Source: Nitrosomonas oligotropha (GTDB lineage: Bacteria; Pseudomonadota; Gammaproteobacteria; Burkholderiales; Nitrosomonadaceae). Taken from it: a stretch of 64,000 nucleotides of DNA. The stretch covers positions 1 to 64,000 of the forward strand of contig NZ_FNOE01000008.1 in NCBI RefSeq assembly GCF_900106555.1, given 5' to 3'. Numbering within the stretch: the first letter of the stretch is position 1; each line of letters begins with the position of its first letter. The position numbers were made by a program, and so were the translations under genes. Shown one piece after another: positions 48,556-57,101 of the stretch. The notes under the pieces were generated by a model. The model saw only the letters and a list, made by a program, of their open reading frames with translations, was not told the DNA's origin and made no database searches.

Positions 48556-49221
48556 CTACCAGAAACCCCAATTACCCGTCACCACAATCCATATACCCAA
48601 TACCGCATTGGTAACCGCATGCGCGAGAATCGGCAACCACAGCGTTCTGCTGCGCGTGTATAACAGGCCGTAAACGATACCGGCAAATAACCCGGCCAGC
48701 CATAAGCTGTGCGCTAGCGCAAATAAGGCGGCTGCGATGCCGAAGGCTTTAATTCCCACTTGCGCCGGATTGACGGTCAGAAAATTGGGATGCTCAATCC
48801 AGCGCATCAAAAACGAACGCCAGAAAAGTTCTTCCATCACCGGAACCACAAGCGCCGCGCCGATGATTCTCACTGTTACAAGAAACCAGTCAATTTCACC
48901 GTTATCGCGCGGATCAAACCCCACAGCGTCACCCATCACCATCCAATCCGCGGTCAGATTAATCCACGCGATAAAGACCACGATACCGGCGACCAGCGCG
49001 GCCCCCCAAATCCGGAAGCCCGCACCATCCGGCCAGCGCAATTCGCTGTACGCGCTACGCATCGCCCACAACAAACCAGCCACGACCGCAATTTTCACCG
49101 CATAAAGCAAACGCAATTCATCGGCTTGCCAGCCAAACTTCAGCAACAAATCTTCCAATATCATGAAAAAAACATAGGCGGCAAAAGGCGCAATCCGGTA
49201 CAGATTCGTGCGATCAATCAT
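48556..49221 (-). CDS. CAAX prenyl protease-related protein (CPBP family)
   Basis: This 221-residue inner-membrane protein has about seven helices and the CPBP (Abi) motifs: VVPVMEELFWRSFL (EExxxR), FALAHSLWLAGLFAG (the first histidine) and LPILAHAVTNAVLG (the second histidine). Members with this plan form a group found in genomes with the exosortase/PEP-CTERM system, and a PEP-CTERM protein is encoded at 55118. It may process or protect surface proteins; direct evidence is lacking. A second, different CPBP protein is encoded at 61975. Confidence 0.87.
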   Translation of the reverse strand: MIDRTNLYRIAPFAAYVFFMILEDLLLKFGWQADELRLLYAVKIAVVAGLLWAMRSAYSELRWPDGAGFRIWGAALVAGIVVFIAWINLTADWMVMGDAVGFDPRDNGEIDWFLVTVRIIGAALVVPVMEELFWRSFLMRWIEHPNFLTVNPAQVGIKAFGIAAALFALAHSLWLAGLFAGIVYGLLYTRSRTLWLPILAHAVTNAVLGIWIVVTGNWGFW

Positions 49222-49392
49222 TGATCAATTCCTCATTAAATTTTTGTGATGGGCAACGAACAACAACAGCGAGTATTCAATTCATGGATCTCATCCCAGC
49301 CAGTGTATAAGAGCGAGCAAAAATCAAAATAGCAATAAAAACCAGTTACCTGTCCTTTATCGAACATTAAGGTTAGCCGCGTCGCAATGAAA

Positions 49393-50550
49393 TCACAACA
49401 CCAGCGGCAATTCCTGTTGCCGGGAAGCCTCCGCCATCGGCACGGCAGTCTCGGCGCACAGCGCACTGACTTTCACGCCCAATAACCGGATCTTCTTCTG
49501 CAACGGCACCCTGCGTAAACACTCCCCGGCAGCAAGGCGTATCCGAGCTGGATCGTTGGTATAGGCAGGCAGAGAAAAATCGCGCGTGATGGTGCGGAAA
49601 TCCTCAAAACGCAGCTTGATACTGATGGTACGCCCGGCATAGCCCTTGCGTTTCAAATCAGCGGCAACCTGCACGCACAATGCGGTAAATGCCTCGGATA
49701 AACCAGGACGATCCTGGCGCGGATGCAGGTCGCGCTCAAACGTAGTTTCCCGGCTGATGGATTTGGGCTCTGCATTCGTAATCACCGGACGTCGATCGAT
49801 ACCGCGCGACACCTCATACAACCAGGCCGAGTAACTGCGCCCGAAGTGCATCTGAAGCAAACTCAATTCGGCGCGCGCCAATTCGGCAATCGTCGTAATA
49901 TCCAGTGACGCCAGCTTATTCGCCGCTTTGGGGCCGATACCGTTGATTTTCCGCACCGGCAACGGCCAAATCCGCTCCGCGATGTCATCAAACGCCAGGA
50001 TGGTCAAACCATCGGGCTTCTCTAAATCGGAGCAGATTTTTGCCAACAGTTTATTCGGCGTGATGCCAATCGAGCACGATAATCCGGTCGCATCTTTCAC
50101 CGCCTGTTTAATCCGTCTCGCCAGCGGCAGCGTATCTTCCGGCAGACCAGTCAAATCGATATAGATTTCATCAATGCCGGAATCTTCGATCTGCGCGGCA
50201 ATACCGGCAACCGCGCTTTTGAACAAACGCGAATAATGCCGGTAAATGGGAAAATCAACCGGCAGCAGAATCGCATCCGGCGCCAGCTGCGCCGCTTTCA
50301 TCACCCCCATGGCGGAATGAACACCCAACGCACGCGCTTCGTACGTAGCGGTGGTAATGACACCGCGCCCGGCATAATCGCGCAAACGGTAAAAATGCCG
50401 CTTGCCATCCGCTTGCAACACCGGCTGGTGCTCGTCCCGCCCGCCGATCACCACCGGCAAGCCACGCAACTCGGGATAACGCAGCAACTCGACCGATGCG
50501 TAAAAAGCATCCATATCCAGATGCGCGATGCGGCGTTGCGGGATATTCAT
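49393..50550 (-). CDS. dinB: DNA polymerase IV (Y-family)
   Basis: DinB is an error-prone polymerase for translesion synthesis. The 385-residue protein carries the catalytic IAHLDMDAFYASVELLRYP, a second carboxylate site SGIDEIYIDLTG (usual form SIDEAYLD), a helix-hairpin-helix INGIGPKAANKLASLDI and the little-finger domain with GRTISIKLRFEDFRTITR. The C-terminus is slightly extended relative to E. coli DinB (351). It lies 172 bases upstream of the CAAX-protease gene on the same strand. Confidence 0.94.
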   Translation of the reverse strand: MNIPQRRIAHLDMDAFYASVELLRYPELRGLPVVIGGRDEHQPVLQADGKRHFYRLRDYAGRGVITTATYEARALGVHSAMGVMKAAQLAPDAILLPVDFPIYRHYSRLFKSAVAGIAAQIEDSGIDEIYIDLTGLPEDTLPLARRIKQAVKDATGLSCSIGITPNKLLAKICSDLEKPDGLTILAFDDIAERIWPLPVRKINGIGPKAANKLASLDITTIAELARAELSLLQMHFGRSYSAWLYEVSRGIDRRPVITNAEPKSISRETTFERDLHPRQDRPGLSEAFTALCVQVAADLKRKGYAGRTISIKLRFEDFRTITRDFSLPAYTNDPARIRLAAGECLRRVPLQKKIRLLGVKVSALCAETAVPMAEASRQQELPLVL

Positions 50551-50684
50551 TGTTTACACGATAGCAAAATGAGGATTGTGATAAATTACACCATAAAACC
50601 AATATCAGTGAGCACGGCCTCTTCTTTGGCAACAAGCCTTTTACTTTTATTGTTCAGGATTGAACGATCAACAAAGAAAAATAT

Positions 50685-50939
50685 ATGCATTGGACAGTCT
50701 ATATCCTACGATGCGCCGATGGAAGTCTGTATACCGGAATCACAACGAATCTGACGCGCCGGGTCAAAGCCCACGACGCAGGTAAAGGCGCACGATATAC
50801 CCAAGGCCGTGGGCCATTCCAGCTAGTACACCAAGAATTCCACAAAAACCGCGCAGAAGCGACAAAAAGAGAAATGTCGATAAAATCCCTATCCCGCACT
50901 CAAAAACTGGAATTAATTTCCGCATACTCAAAATCTTGA
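50685..50939 (+). CDS. GIY-YIG nuclease-superfamily protein (YhbQ-like)
   Basis: The 84-residue protein consists of one GIY-YIG domain: WTVYILRCADGSLYTGITTN with the paired tyrosines, an arginine in LTRRVKAHDAGKGARYT and a glutamate-bearing helix AEATKREMSIKSLSR. Stand-alone members of this size (YhbQ/UPF0213) are widely conserved with a proposed DNA-processing role. The next gene starts within its stop codon region, so the two are coupled. Confidence 0.92.
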   Translation: MHWTVYILRCADGSLYTGITTNLTRRVKAHDAGKGARYTQGRGPFQLVHQEFHKNRAEATKREMSIKSLSRTQKLELISAYSKS

Positions 50940-51340
50940 ACACCAGCGTGAAGAACACAAAAGAATCATCCTGTCCGTGTAGCAGCGGCAAACCATACAG
51001 CAGCTGTTGCGGCCATTATCTGGATCAAAACGAAACCGCCGCCACGGCGGAAAACCTGATGCGCTCACGCTACACCGCGTATACGCTAAAGCGCGAAGAC
51101 TATCTCCTGGCCACCTGGCATTCCAGTACACGCCCGGCATCCTTAGACTTGACCGGACAACCGGCACAGCAATGGCTGGGATTAACCGTCAAACGGCATG
51201 AACAAACCGCTGCGGATCAAGCGATCGTGGAATTCGCCGCACGTTACAAAATCAACGGCCGGGCGCACCGCTTGCACGAAATCAGTAACTTTGTACGGGA
51301 AGGAGGATTGTGGTTTTATGTGGATGGGGAGATTCTGTGA
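50936..51340 (+). CDS. YchJ-family SEC-C motif protein
   Basis: The 134-residue protein has the zinc-binding SEC-C motif SCPCSSGKPYSSCCGHYL near its start and the YchJ domain: AENLMRSRYTAYTLKREDYL, WLGLTVKRHEQ and VEFAARYKINGRAHRLHEISNF. YchJ proteins are widespread and unassigned. The start is TTG 50936, overlapping the stop of the GIY-YIG gene; GTG 50948 is an alternative, and no ATG is available before the motif. Confidence 0.88.
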   Translation: MNTSVKNTKESSCPCSSGKPYSSCCGHYLDQNETAATAENLMRSRYTAYTLKREDYLLATWHSSTRPASLDLTGQPAQQWLGLTVKRHEQTAADQAIVEFAARYKINGRAHRLHEISNFVREGGLWFYVDGEIL

Positions 51341-51404
51341 ATTTTGCGGGATTGCGTTCCAGCACGCCCGGTTTTCCGAATCGCAAAAGATGTTCCGCAA
51401 GTGC

Positions 51405-52373
51405 TTAAGGCGATACTTTATTTCCCACACCAAAAAATTGCGCGATCAAGGTCATAAGGTCAACGATCGGTTGAATATTCCGTGCACCAACAAAAAATCG
51501 GCCCTCTTCGATCACATCGCTCCATAAGAACATACCCAGCCCGCCAATTTCCTTGCGTTGACTTAATAGATAGGCATATTGGTACAGTTGATCCAATAGT
51601 GTTTCGACATCGTCAAAGAGTTTGTCCGCCAGGAATCCTCCGGGGACTAAAAAGAATTTACGGCCTATCGGATTCGCTGATTCGAGCGCCTGCATGGTAT
51701 CCCACACCCCTGATCCATACTCTATTTGCGAGTAATAGCCAAGTTCCGGCGAGCCGCAGAAATAAAAATTACCATAACAATCAAAACCCAAATACTCAGC
51801 ATCATCAAGCATAATCGCAAGTTCATCGGGGTAAGCTTGTTTTTGCAGGACTAACTCAGCCCAAGCCTCAATATGTATCACACCAGCCCCCGGAAATTGC
51901 TGTCTGAGCAATCGCCCCACCGATCTCAGTGTAGACAAAGTGTCTGCATAGCGATTTTCGATGTCATGACATGCCTTGGGTTTTCCTTCGCGACACGCCT
52001 TTCGTATCGTCCACAAGGGTTCGTCGAGTAAAAATAAAATTTCGCGATGACGCACGGCGGACATCTCAATTGCATCAATAATCCCATACGGATCATTCCG
52101 GTACAGGCCTGTTTCCGGATCGAACAGAAACTTGCTAATCGAAATCACCGGAAGCATCTTGTACACATTGGCATCAAGATAGCGTGTAATTTCATCGATA
52201 TTTTTCGGTGAGAATGCAAACGCATTACTGAATTTTGCTATTTCATCGATGTGCTCGACCTCATTCAAAAATGATCCAATGATTTTTTGAGGCCGATCGG
52301 TATTGAAATACGATGCTTGAATATCAACCGGAGATAACAAAATAACCAGTACAAAAGCAATATACTTATCCAT
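51405..52373 (-). CDS. Secreted protein of unknown function
   Basis: The 322-residue protein has a signal peptide (YIAFVLVILLSPVDIQAS) and no recognised domain. The pattern of alternating strands and helices, with segments such as GIIDAIEMSAVRHREILFLLDE, GVIHIEAWAELVLQKQ and EIGGLGMFLWSD, would be compatible with a TIM-barrel glycoside hydrolase-like fold, with acidic residues at strand ends (LDEPLW, HIEAWAE). Four cysteines could form disulfides. GC is somewhat lower than its neighbours. The neighbours give no clue to function. Confidence 0.65.
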   Translation of the reverse strand: MDKYIAFVLVILLSPVDIQASYFNTDRPQKIIGSFLNEVEHIDEIAKFSNAFAFSPKNIDEITRYLDANVYKMLPVISISKFLFDPETGLYRNDPYGIIDAIEMSAVRHREILFLLDEPLWTIRKACREGKPKACHDIENRYADTLSTLRSVGRLLRQQFPGAGVIHIEAWAELVLQKQAYPDELAIMLDDAEYLGFDCYGNFYFCGSPELGYYSQIEYGSGVWDTMQALESANPIGRKFFLVPGGFLADKLFDDVETLLDQLYQYAYLLSQRKEIGGLGMFLWSDVIEEGRFFVGARNIQPIVDLMTLIAQFFGVGNKVSP

Positions 52374-52506
52374 GCGTCTTCCATCTTTTTCACCATGGAT
52401 TCAGTATAAGACTATGATTAATATTGTTCTGTGCGAAAAATCACGAACTTATCGCGATTAAAAACAAACTGCTTATCCGGATAAATTGCTGATAAGGAAT
52501 AGAACC

Positions 52507-53055
52507 TCACAACGCTTCGTAACGGATCTCCACCACCTCCAGTTCTTCCAACCCACCCGGCGTATGCAGTCTCACCACATCGCCTTCATGCGCCTTGAGC
52601 AGCGCTTTGGCGAGCGGGGAAATCCAGCTGATGCGGCCGCGCCCGGGATCGGCTTCGTCCATGCCGACGATGCTGTAGGTGTTTTCCTCGCCTTGGCTAT
52701 TGCAAATGGTCACGGTAGCGCCGAAAAACACTTGATCGCATTCGCCGCGTTGCGCGGGGTCGACCACTTCGGCGTTATCCAGGCGCTTGGATAAAAACCG
52801 CAAGCGTCGGTCGATTTCGCGCAGCCGACGCTTGCCGTAGATATAATCGCCATTTTCCGAGCGATCGCCGTTGGATGCCGCCCAGGTAATCGTTTTAACC
52901 AATTCCGGCCGTTCCACTTTCCACAACTGATCGAACTCATCCTTCAGCCGCTGATGGCCTGCCGGAGTGATGTAGTTTTTCAAACCCTTCGGCAACTTCG
53001 GCGTATCGTCGGGTTCGTCGTCGTCTTCGTTTTCCTTGGTAAAGGCTTTACTCAT
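52507..53055 (-). CDS. greB: Transcription elongation factor GreB
   Basis: Gre factors enter the RNA polymerase secondary channel and stimulate cleavage of backtracked RNA. The 182-residue product has an N-terminal coiled coil (YITPAGHQRLKDEFDQLWKVE, then NGDYIYGKRRLREIDRRLRF) with the acidic tip SNGDRSENGDYIY, and an FKBP-like C-terminus ending GRISWISPLAKALLKAHEGD. The longer N-terminus (KAFTKENEDDDEPDDTPKLP) and basic coiled coil fit GreB rather than GreA. ATG 53055 is chosen because MSKAFTKE matches GreB N-termini. Confidence 0.92.
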   Translation of the reverse strand: MSKAFTKENEDDDEPDDTPKLPKGLKNYITPAGHQRLKDEFDQLWKVERPELVKTITWAASNGDRSENGDYIYGKRRLREIDRRLRFLSKRLDNAEVVDPAQRGECDQVFFGATVTICNSQGEENTYSIVGMDEADPGRGRISWISPLAKALLKAHEGDVVRLHTPGGLEELEVVEIRYEAL

Positions 53056-53213
53056 AGTCACCATTATTATCAGCAAAAGAGAACCGCTAAGATAGCGGTC
53101 TTCCCTGTTCTATTCAAGATCATTCACCGCAACGCCTCTCCCATCTTGCAAAATAGATAAGAAACCTTACGTTCAGCACAGTATCTAATGATCGTACTTA
53201 ACAGGAGGTCATC

Positions 53214-54530
53214 ATGCTAATGAACCGGCGCCAATTTTTGAGCATATCCGGCGCAACAGCCTGTATGGCTGCATGCTCACCTCAGGCCCTCGCAACGCAA
53301 TCGCTGACGCGAGTTCCGCAACAAAACGCTGCAACCGCATTGAAAGCCATGCGGCATCTCTCGCAACAGCGGAGCCGGATGCTCGGTTATCCCATCAATA
53401 TGACCACTCCGCCGGATGAGTTTTTCGCCTGGCGCAATGAACTCGCGGCCGTGGGCTTCAATCAATTCGCTTTCAACAATGTTGGCAATCCTTACGACCA
53501 CAGCCATATCCCGTTTAATTGCCATCCGTTTGAAAAGGAATTGATCGATCGTTTCGGCGCAGTGTATGGCTTCGCACCGGATAATATTTGGGGATTCCTC
53601 ACCAACAGCGGCACCGACAGCAATATGCACGGGTTGTATATGGGCCGTACGATTCTTAAAAGCCGTACCGGTGTCATGCCGAAAATCTATTTCACGCGTG
53701 AAGCGCATTATTCGATTCAGATTCTGCGTGACCTGTTGCATCTCGACTGGGTGGTAGTCGGCACGCGGCCCGACGGCAGCATGGACGCCAATGATCTGGA
53801 ACGGCAGTTGAATGCCAATCCCAATCATCCCGCCTTGGTGGTCGCAACCATTGGCACCACGTTCAAAGGCGCGATTGATCCAGTTGATGCCATCCAAGCC
53901 AAGCTAAAACACCGCACCGCTTATCTGCATTTGGACGCCGCGTTATTCGGCGGCTATTTGCCACACACCGCGTTTGCCGCTGACTTGCGGCACAACGTCA
54001 GCAACCCGGTTTCCAAAACAGAACTGAAACGCTACGATTCCATCGCCGTTTCCTGTCACAAATTTTTTGGCTTTCCCTCGCCCGCCGGATTGTTCATCAC
54101 CACGCGCGCGAACTTTGAAGCATTCCGCACCCCGTTCAGCCAAATTCACGACCCGGAATACATCCAGCAAGTACCTGGCACGATCACCTGTTCGCGCGAT
54201 GCCGTCAAACCCGCTGAATTCTACTTTTTCAGTTCGGAATCCGCTTTTGCCCGGCAAGCTGCCGATGCCAAAGCAATGCTGGATAACACCGCTTATTTGC
54301 TGAAAGAAATGAACAACCATTATAGTTACCTGCGGCCGGTGCGCGCCAATGACCGTTCGAATACGGTTTATTTCATCACCCCGAGTAAAGCCATCGTCGA
54401 TCATTACTCATTAGCGACCATGCAGCTTGATATTGACGGAGAACGGACACCCTGCGCGCATGTCGTGGTCATGCCGCATGCCAAGAAAGAAATTCTCGAC
54501 CGGTTTCTAACCGACTTGCGCAAATCCTGA
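53214..54530 (+). CDS. PLP-dependent histidine/aromatic decarboxylase-like protein with export signal
   Basis: The 438-residue protein belongs to group II PLP decarboxylases, histidine decarboxylase branch: TNSGTDSNMHGLYMGR, FTREAHYSIQILRDLLHLD, THLDAALFGG-like LHLDAALFGGYLP, and the PLP-binding lysine K283 in SCHKFFG. The unusual part is the N-terminus MNRRQFLSISGATACMAAC, a twin-arginine signal with a lipobox-like MAAC, which is not expected for a cytoplasmic decarboxylase. The Tat route exports folded, cofactor-loaded enzymes, so a periplasmic PLP enzyme is plausible. AGGAGG five bases before ATG 53214 supports the start. Substrate is unproven. Confidence 0.85.
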   Translation: MLMNRRQFLSISGATACMAACSPQALATQSLTRVPQQNAATALKAMRHLSQQRSRMLGYPINMTTPPDEFFAWRNELAAVGFNQFAFNNVGNPYDHSHIPFNCHPFEKELIDRFGAVYGFAPDNIWGFLTNSGTDSNMHGLYMGRTILKSRTGVMPKIYFTREAHYSIQILRDLLHLDWVVVGTRPDGSMDANDLERQLNANPNHPALVVATIGTTFKGAIDPVDAIQAKLKHRTAYLHLDAALFGGYLPHTAFAADLRHNVSNPVSKTELKRYDSIAVSCHKFFGFPSPAGLFITTRANFEAFRTPFSQIHDPEYIQQVPGTITCSRDAVKPAEFYFFSSESAFARQAADAKAMLDNTAYLLKEMNNHYSYLRPVRANDRSNTVYFITPSKAIVDHYSLATMQLDIDGERTPCAHVVVMPHAKKEILDRFLTDLRKS

Positions 54531-54538
54531 CGGCGGCA

Positions 54539-54871
54539 TCAATGCACGACGGTGCGGGAAAACACATTGATCACGGCCACACCCGCGATGATCAGAGCCA
54601 AACCGATCAGCGCGGGCGTATCCAGCGACTGCCCCAGAAAAAGCCAGCCGCTCAGCGCGATCAATACGATGCCAACGCCCGACCAGATCGCGTACGCCAC
54701 GCCGACCGGAATGGTTTTCAGCGTCAACGACAGCAAATAAAAAGCCAGCAAATAACCGATGACAACGATCAGCGATGGCCACAAACGGGTAAACCCTTCG
54801 GCGGCTTTGAGGAATGATGTCGCGATCACTTCGCTGACGATGGCGACGGCAAGAAAAATCCACTGCTGCAT
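54539..54871 (-). CDS. SMR-family small multidrug/quaternary compound transporter
   Basis: The 110-residue inner-membrane protein has four helices and the essential E14 in WIFLAVAIVSEVIATSFLKA, GVAYAIWSGVGIVLIALSGW and PALIGLALIIAGVAVINVFS. SMR proteins of the EmrE type export cationic drugs or guanidinium as antiparallel dimers. ATG 54871 is chosen because AAGGAG lies 8 bases upstream and it gives the standard N-terminus. The leader contains a short ccggttgaaaccgg hairpin; it does not match a guanidine riboswitch as far as I can tell. Confidence 0.92.
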   Translation of the reverse strand: MQQWIFLAVAIVSEVIATSFLKAAEGFTRLWPSLIVVIGYLLAFYLLSLTLKTIPVGVAYAIWSGVGIVLIALSGWLFLGQSLDTPALIGLALIIAGVAVINVFSRTVVH

Positions 54872-54975
54872 GGGTATCACTCCTTGTATTGGGATGGTCA
54901 CAAGCACCGGTTTCAACCGGATACATTGAAATAGCTGCGCTATGTTACCAAAACACGATGGAGTAAACGCAAACC

Positions 54976-55029
54976 GCAGCGTAAACGCTGCATGATGATG
55001 AAGATAAACGTGACAGCTGAACGCTGTCA
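54976..55029. repeat. Two small hairpins beyond the PEP-CTERM terminator
   Basis: Arms gcagcg/cgctgc (54976-54991, loop taaa) and tgacagc/gctgtca (55011-55029) lie between the SMR and PEP-CTERM genes. The first shares the words gtaaacgctgc and gctgc with the terminator at 55049-55079, as if derived from it by duplication. Confidence 0.5.
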
Positions 55030-55048
55030 GCTCAATGATTCATAAAAA

Positions 55049-55079
55049 AACCGGCGCTGCGTTTACCGCAGCGCCGGTT
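55049..55079 (-). terminator. Rho-independent terminator of the PEP-CTERM gene
   Basis: Arms ccggcgctgcg (55051-55061) and cgcagcgccgg (55067-55077), extended by aa/tt, form a very stable hairpin. Read on the minus strand it is followed by a run of T, placed 39 bases after the stop of the PEP-CTERM gene. Confidence 0.92.
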
Positions 55080-55117
55080 CTTCTAAAACGATTTACAGCA
55101 ATCCTACGATCAAGCGA

Positions 55118-55756
55118 TTAAACTGCAGCCGCTTGTTTACGACGGTAGCCAGCAAAACCGATCAGACCAAGACCTGCCAGCAACATCGCATAGGTTTCAG
55201 GTTCTGGAACAGGAACGAGGTTAGCGGCAACGTCATGTCCGACAATGCCCATCGTGCCTGAATAGGTGAGAACCTCAGTAGCAGAAAAGCGAACCGATGC
55301 CGTGACCACAGTACCAGCCAGTTCGGCTACGATTGCACCGTAACCGCCGTTACTGGCAACATCCGGATCCCAGGAAAATGTGAATACATTCAGTGGATCG
55401 AAGCCGGTGAAATCAAAACCGAATACCGTTGAGCCCACCGCGCCAAATAATGACGATGTGCCATTGGCTTCCGGATCATAGGCAAAAGTTCCGCCACCCG
55501 AACCACCGAATACCAGCGGCTCGCCCAATATGCAACTTCCACCATCCGTGCAATGCGTTCCGGACAAATCGAACGTGAGTTTCTCGATTACGCCGCTGGT
55601 ACCGTCAAAAGCAGCGGTATTGATGCTGAAAGAACCTAACGGGCCAGGATTGGTTACGGTGATTGAGCCAGCTGGCGATGCATAGCTGACGCCGCTCAAT
55701 AGGACAGAGAGTCCAAGCGCGGCAGCAACTTGCGTAGTGCCTTTAATAAATTTCAT
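55118..55756 (-). CDS. PEP-CTERM sorting-domain secreted protein
   Basis: The 212-residue protein has a signal peptide (TTQVAAALGLSVLLSGVSYA), a Gly/Ser/Thr-rich beta domain of about 150 residues, and a C-terminal PEP-CTERM tail VPEPETYAMLLAGLGLIGF followed by AGYRRKQ. The tail is recognised by an exosortase, which cleaves near the PEP motif and sends the protein to the surface or an exopolysaccharide matrix. GAGGAG precedes the ATG at 55756. The exosortase gene is not in the window. A single pair of cysteines (HCTDGGSC) may form a disulfide. It has its own terminator and is probably monocistronic. Confidence 0.93.
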   Translation of the reverse strand: MKFIKGTTQVAAALGLSVLLSGVSYASPAGSITVTNPGPLGSFSINTAAFDGTSGVIEKLTFDLSGTHCTDGGSCILGEPLVFGGSGGGTFAYDPEANGTSSLFGAVGSTVFGFDFTGFDPLNVFTFSWDPDVASNGGYGAIVAELAGTVVTASVRFSATEVLTYSGTMGIVGHDVAANLVPVPEPETYAMLLAGLGLIGFAGYRRKQAAAV

Positions 55757-55966
55757 TATTTTTCTCCTCAAATTTGAAATAATCAGTTTGATACTTTATC
55801 AAAACATGTTCGTTTAACTGCACGTTCGCTTTTTAATCGCTTACGGCGGTAAACTGCCAAATGGCATTAACGAGCCCTTCTCGCAAAAGATTCCTATTCT
55901 TTGTAGGAATTTTCTTTCTAATTTTACCTTCTTTTTATTTTTTTTAGTGCCAATTTTGTACTAATT

Positions 55967-56938
55967 TCAGGTACCCCCAATCGCATCGGTAACCTGATTA
56001 AATGGTTTATTTTGGAAAAAATGCTCGATATTACCCGCCAGTTGATCGAGCAGCCGCTGCCGCGATTCCCGGCTGGCCCAGGCGATGTGTGGCGTGACGA
56101 TCAGATTCGGCGGCAATGTGCGCAGGATCGCATTATTTTGGCCGGGCGGTTCGCCCTGGATCACGTCGATAGCCGCACCAGCGATCTGTCCGCTGGATAA
56201 ACTCTGCAATAAATCGGTCTCGTTCACCAGCCCGCCGCGCGCGGTGTTGATCAGATACGCCGACGGCTTCATCAATGCCAATTCGCGGCGGCTAATCAAA
56301 TACTGCGTTTCCGCTGACAATGGACAATGCAGCGTGACGAAATCCGCCTGCCGCAGCACATCGTCAAACGCGGTTCTACCGGCACGCGGCGGCTTGCCTT
56401 TGTGATCCGCGATCAGCACCTGCATGCCGAATGCCCGGGCGACCTGCGCCACGGCATGCCCGAGTTCGCCGTGGCCGATGATGCCGAGCGTCTTGCCGGA
56501 TAGTTCGATGACCGGAAAATCCAGCGGACAAAAAAACTGGCTTTTCTGCCAGCCGCCGCGCTTCACCAGCGCCTGATAATCCGGAAAATGCCGCGCCAGA
56601 TTCAGCATCAGCGTAAACACATGCTCGACCACCGACGGCGTAGCGTAGCCGCGCACGTTGCACACCGGCACGCCGTGTTCGGCGGCAGCCGCCAGGTCGA
56701 CGTTGTTGTACCCGGTCGCAGCGATGCAAATCAGCTTGAGTCGTTGCGCCGTTGCAATGGCGTCACTGCTGATATAAACCTTGTTGCTGACGATCACCTC
56801 GGCGTCGCGTATGCGTTCCGCCACTTCCGCCTCGGAAGAATCGTGATAAAACTGCCACGGCGCAATCGCCCGCTCCAGCGTGGCGCAGTCCATATCGCCA
56901 CGGGTGACGGAACCGAAATCCAGAAAAATAGCGCGCAT
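55967..56938 (-). CDS. D-isomer 2-hydroxyacid dehydrogenase
   Basis: The 323-residue enzyme reduces a 2-keto acid with NAD(P)H; glycerate/hydroxypyruvate reductase is the most likely member. It has the nucleotide fold GKTLGIIGHGELGHAVAQVA, the catalytic arginine in INTARGGLVNE, the catalytic glutamate further on (QGEPPGQ) and the catalytic histidine in TPHIAWASRESRQ. ATG 56938 with CAGGAG upstream gives the family N-terminus; 10 additional upstream codons are open. In an ammonia oxidiser hydroxypyruvate reduction would fit photorespiratory-type glycolate salvage, which is inference. Confidence 0.92.
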   Translation of the reverse strand: MRAIFLDFGSVTRGDMDCATLERAIAPWQFYHDSSEAEVAERIRDAEVIVSNKVYISSDAIATAQRLKLICIAATGYNNVDLAAAAEHGVPVCNVRGYATPSVVEHVFTLMLNLARHFPDYQALVKRGGWQKSQFFCPLDFPVIELSGKTLGIIGHGELGHAVAQVARAFGMQVLIADHKGKPPRAGRTAFDDVLRQADFVTLHCPLSAETQYLISRRELALMKPSAYLINTARGGLVNETDLLQSLSSGQIAGAAIDVIQGEPPGQNNAILRTLPPNLIVTPHIAWASRESRQRLLDQLAGNIEHFFQNKPFNQVTDAIGGT

Positions 56939-57035
56939 ATCTTGCTCCTGATAATGATGGAAAATCATACCACAGGCGATCCTTGGCGTTTCCCGGCGCG
57001 ATCACGTAGAATCGGGCGGGTCAAAATAAATAAGA

Positions 57036-57078
57036 AAGCTCTGAAAAAAGCAGCGAGCGCAGTAGTTTTTCAGAGCTT
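57036..57078. repeat. 13-bp perfect inverted repeat before the restriction-modification gene
   Basis: Arms aagctctgaaaaa (57036-57048) and tttttcagagctt (57066-57078) flank a 17-base loop, ending 23 bases before the ATG of the MmeI-type gene. A T-run lies in the right arm, so on the plus strand it resembles an attenuator; it also resembles the paired ends of a tiny non-autonomous element. Purpose is unknown. Confidence 0.85.
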
Positions 57079-57101
57079 CCTAAGAATAAACCGGAGACTG
57101 C

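Noticed and set aside
54872..54935. Possible guanidine riboswitch before the SMR gene
   Set aside because: A ccggttgaaaccgg hairpin is present but the conserved loops of known guanidine riboswitch classes are not seen.
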